A stretch of 7,963 bases of DNA, taken from contig DUGL01000002.1 of assembly GCA_013331415.1 (NCBI GenBank), positions 1,133-9,095 of the forward strand. The letters are read 5' to 3'. Both the position numbers and the translations under genes were made by a program. Below, piece after piece: positions 6,845-7,963 of the stretch. Positions within the stretch are counted from its first letter, which is position 1. Every line of letters begins with the position of its first letter. This DNA is from Methanoregulaceae archaeon (lineage in GTDB: Archaea; Halobacteriota; Methanomicrobia; Methanomicrobiales; Methanospirillaceae). Under the pieces are notes generated by a model. That model was not told the DNA's origin. It searched no databases and was given only the letters and a program-made list of their open reading frames with translations.

Positions 6845-7710
6845 CGGGCCCGCCCCCGCAGGACACGGCTGAGGAGCCCGATGGCACCGGTGCAGGTGAT
6901 GATCGTGAGTATGGCAGGGGTTCCTGCCGCCATCGGGCCGCCCGGTTCCCCGCCGGTGTCATCAGATGTCTTGTCTGCAAGCGACTTGACCGGAGAGTCT
7001 TTCTCCCCTGAGTAGCCCCCTTCGTAGACCCTGACCTCGTCCACCCACTTCACGGTATACCCGTTCGTAGACGGGTAGAGGTTATCGAAGAGGTGGATAT
7101 CCTCGGCCGGCATCACCATCCGCATGTCGTTGTTCCCAAATACGTGCTTCCCTTCGGCATTCGTGGAGGTGTCGGCGAAGAAGACGAGCCGCATCCCTAC
7201 GTAGTAATCCGGGGGATACCCGACACCCTGCCGCTCACCTACATCTGTCTCTTCACCATTGTACCAGCAGATACCGATCGGTCCCTGCCGGGGGTCCGGG
7301 GTGTAGATATTCGGGTACCTGAACTCGACATGGTACCCATCGGTCGCATGGATCATCACCTCGTCACCGGGCTCCATCCCGCCAACCAGCCCGGTGATAT
7401 CTTTCACATCGGTCCCTTTCACCGCACCCCGGTCCTTGAAGTTTGTCGTCTCGTCAGGGTCCCACTGCCCCTCCTTGTCCGCGACAAAGACGGGTCCCTG
7501 GTGGTAGTAGTGGGTGACCCCGTCTCCCAGGACCGGCAGGTTCGCTTCAAGCCAGCGGTAGTCGACCGTGGTCTCGTTGATGATCGTCACGCTGTCCGGG
7601 GCAAGGCGGACCACCCGGAGCCCGGTCGTGGGAGCTGCCGATACCATGGCTGCCATCGCAACCACGGCAAGTACAATGCAGATAAACCTGAAATTCTTTG
7701 ACACGTTCAT
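6841..7710 (-). CDS. Secreted, C-terminally membrane-anchored protein; paralogue of the N-terminus of the 1-2732 gene
   Basis: A 289-aa protein with a signal peptide (about 1-25, cleavage near VSA-AP), one large extracellular domain (about 28-230), a polar Gly/Asp/Ser-rich linker (about 231-259), and a C-terminal membrane segment (about 263-281) followed by a basic tail, RVLRGRAR. The domain carries YYHQGPVF (68-75), GTDVKDITGLVGGMEPGDEV (99-118), ATDGY (122-126), HVFGNNDMR (189-197) and YTVKWVDEVRVY (218-229). The LVGG-PGD-DGY and VKWVD elements occur in the same order in the neighbouring lipoprotein, so this may be a distant member of the same SUOX-like fold with an insert. I know no assigned function. 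The ATG at 7710 is supported by GGAGG at a 7-nt spacing and by an ATGA overlap with the small upstream ORF. Its stop shares GTGA with the lipoprotein gene. Confidence 0.9.
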   Translation of the reverse strand: MNVSKNFRFICIVLAVVAMAAMVSAAPTTGLRVVRLAPDSVTIINETTVDYRWLEANLPVLGDGVTHYYHQGPVFVADKEGQWDPDETTNFKDRGAVKGTDVKDITGLVGGMEPGDEVMIHATDGYHVEFRYPNIYTPDPRQGPIGICWYNGEETDVGERQGVGYPPDYYVGMRLVFFADTSTNAEGKHVFGNNDMRMVMPAEDIHLFDNLYPSTNGYTVKWVDEVRVYEGGYSGEKDSPVKSLADKTSDDTGGEPGGPMAAGTPAILTIITCTGAIGLLSRVLRGRAR

Positions 7711-7874
7711 TCCTCATCCTCCTCGTTCATGGCGGATTTGAAGGCGAACACGATCTCCCATGCCGAGAGAGGGTGGTTTTCCCGGCTTTTTCCTCCCGGT
7801 AACCGCCTGCCTGCCTGATGCACCGGCCTCCCCATCGCTGCGCCGGTTTCCCTCATATCTGTATGAAGGCCCAT
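7707..7874 (-). CDS. Small ORF, 55 aa, hypothetical, coupled at both ends
   Basis: The ORF starts at an ATG (7874-7872) that shares one base with the upstream stop (TGATG) and ends in a TGA sharing ATGA with the next start at 7710. A GGAGG lies at 7886-7890, 11 bases before the ATG, inside the end of the upstream gene. The product is basic and Gly/Arg-rich in its first half (MGLHTDMRETGAAMGR...). It ends in a likely amphipathic helix with an acidic tail (HPLSAWEIVFAFKSAMNEED plus EE). There is no signal peptide or membrane segment, so it is probably cytoplasmic if made. I recognise no family. It fills the otherwise empty 163-nt gap in a gene chain where every other junction overlaps or is nearly contiguous, which favours a real gene. 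Weak codon evidence in the first half leaves open that this is a translated spacer that only couples its neighbours. Confidence 0.5.
   Translation of the reverse strand: MGLHTDMRETGAAMGRPVHQAGRRLPGGKSRENHPLSAWEIVFAFKSAMNEEDEE
7718..7722 (-). promoter_or_regulatory. Strong ribosome binding site for the 289-aa protein gene
   Basis: GGAGG on the minus strand, seven bases before the ATG at 7710, within a purine-rich GAGGAGGATGAGGA stretch. It fixes the start of the 289-aa gene. It is the best-placed Shine-Dalgarno sequence in the window, so this gene may be translated at a high rate. It also lies inside the last codons of the 55-residue small ORF and forces that ORF's acidic EEDEE ending. Confidence 0.8.
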
Positions 7875-7963
7875 CACCCCGATCTCCTCCTTCGTGCCAT
7901 GATCGCAAGCCCGCCGGCTATCGCGAGGGGGAAGAGCAGGACAGGGAGAGGACTCCGGGTCGG
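7874..7963 (-). CDS. C-terminal membrane anchor of a protein entering from outside the window (partial)
   Basis: The last 29 codons and TGA stop (7876-7874) of a gene whose 5' part lies beyond the window. The visible end is PTRSP, then a hydrophobic segment of about 17 residues (LPVLLFPLAIAGGLAIM), then ARRRRSG and the stop. This is the standard shape of an archaeal surface-protein C-terminal anchor: linker, one membrane span and a short Arg-rich cytoplasmic tail. The 289-aa protein two genes on ends the same way, suggesting a second anchored surface protein in the same operon. What the extracellular part does cannot be seen. The stop overlaps the small ORF start as TGATG. Confidence 0.75.
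   Translation of the reverse strand, partial: PTRSPLPVLLFPLAIAGGLAIMARRRRSG

Noticed and set aside
7714..7908. Minus-strand 64-codon frame
   Set aside because: It competes with the 55-aa frame at 7707-7874, crosses the end of the anchored upstream protein out of frame, is Gly/Arg-rich, and lacks the stop/start overlaps seen for the chosen frame.
1..7963. CRISPR array, tRNA or rRNA gene, insertion sequence
   Set aside because: No regularly spaced direct repeats, tRNA-like consensus, rRNA motifs or transposase-like protein were seen on either strand.

Overview
The window looks like euryarchaeal methanogen DNA, most likely from the class Methanomicrobia and perhaps the order Methanomicrobiales. 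That placement is an inference. It rests on a GC-rich coding sequence with AT-rich spacers, Shine-Dalgarno-led archaeal genes in tightly overlapping chains, a WtpABC-type tungstate/molybdate importer, and secreted proteins with PKD and molybdopterin-fold-like modules of the kind common in these genomes. All genes I can support lie on the minus strand, so transcription runs from high to low coordinates.

Region 3347-7963 is one unbroken gene chain with no room for an internal promoter. In order of transcription it holds: the C-terminal tail of a membrane-anchored protein entering from outside the window (7874-7963); a 55-residue small ORF (7707-7874); a 289-residue secreted protein with a C-terminal membrane anchor (6841-7710); a 197-residue lipoprotein with a molybdopterin-oxidoreductase-like fold (6251-6844); the oxyanion-binding lipoprotein WtpA (5205-6254); the permease WtpB (4386-5201); and the ATPase WtpC (3347-4399). 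Adjacent genes overlap by 1, 4, 4 and 4 nt, are then separated by 3 nt, and finally overlap by 14 nt. Co-transcription and translational coupling are therefore likely, and the operon promoter must lie beyond 7963.

Region 2733-3346 is a 614-bp AT-richer spacer with no gene I can support. It contains several short palindromes, a possible terminator for the wtp operon and a possible promoter for the next gene.

Region 1-2732 is the first 910 codons of a very large secreted multidomain protein that runs off the window. Its N-terminal domain is a close paralogue of the 289-residue protein upstream of wtpA. It then has two DUF4430-like modules around a PKD domain and two tandem sulfite-oxidase/MsrP-like (SUOX-fold) repeats.

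The theme joining the window is oxyanion import (tungstate or molybdate, needed for W/Mo-pterin enzymes such as formylmethanofuran and formate dehydrogenases) embedded among three cell-surface proteins whose domains resemble the molybdopterin-binding fold. Whether the surface proteins bind cofactor, metal oxyanion or something unrelated cannot be decided from sequence alone. This linkage is the most interesting point in the window.
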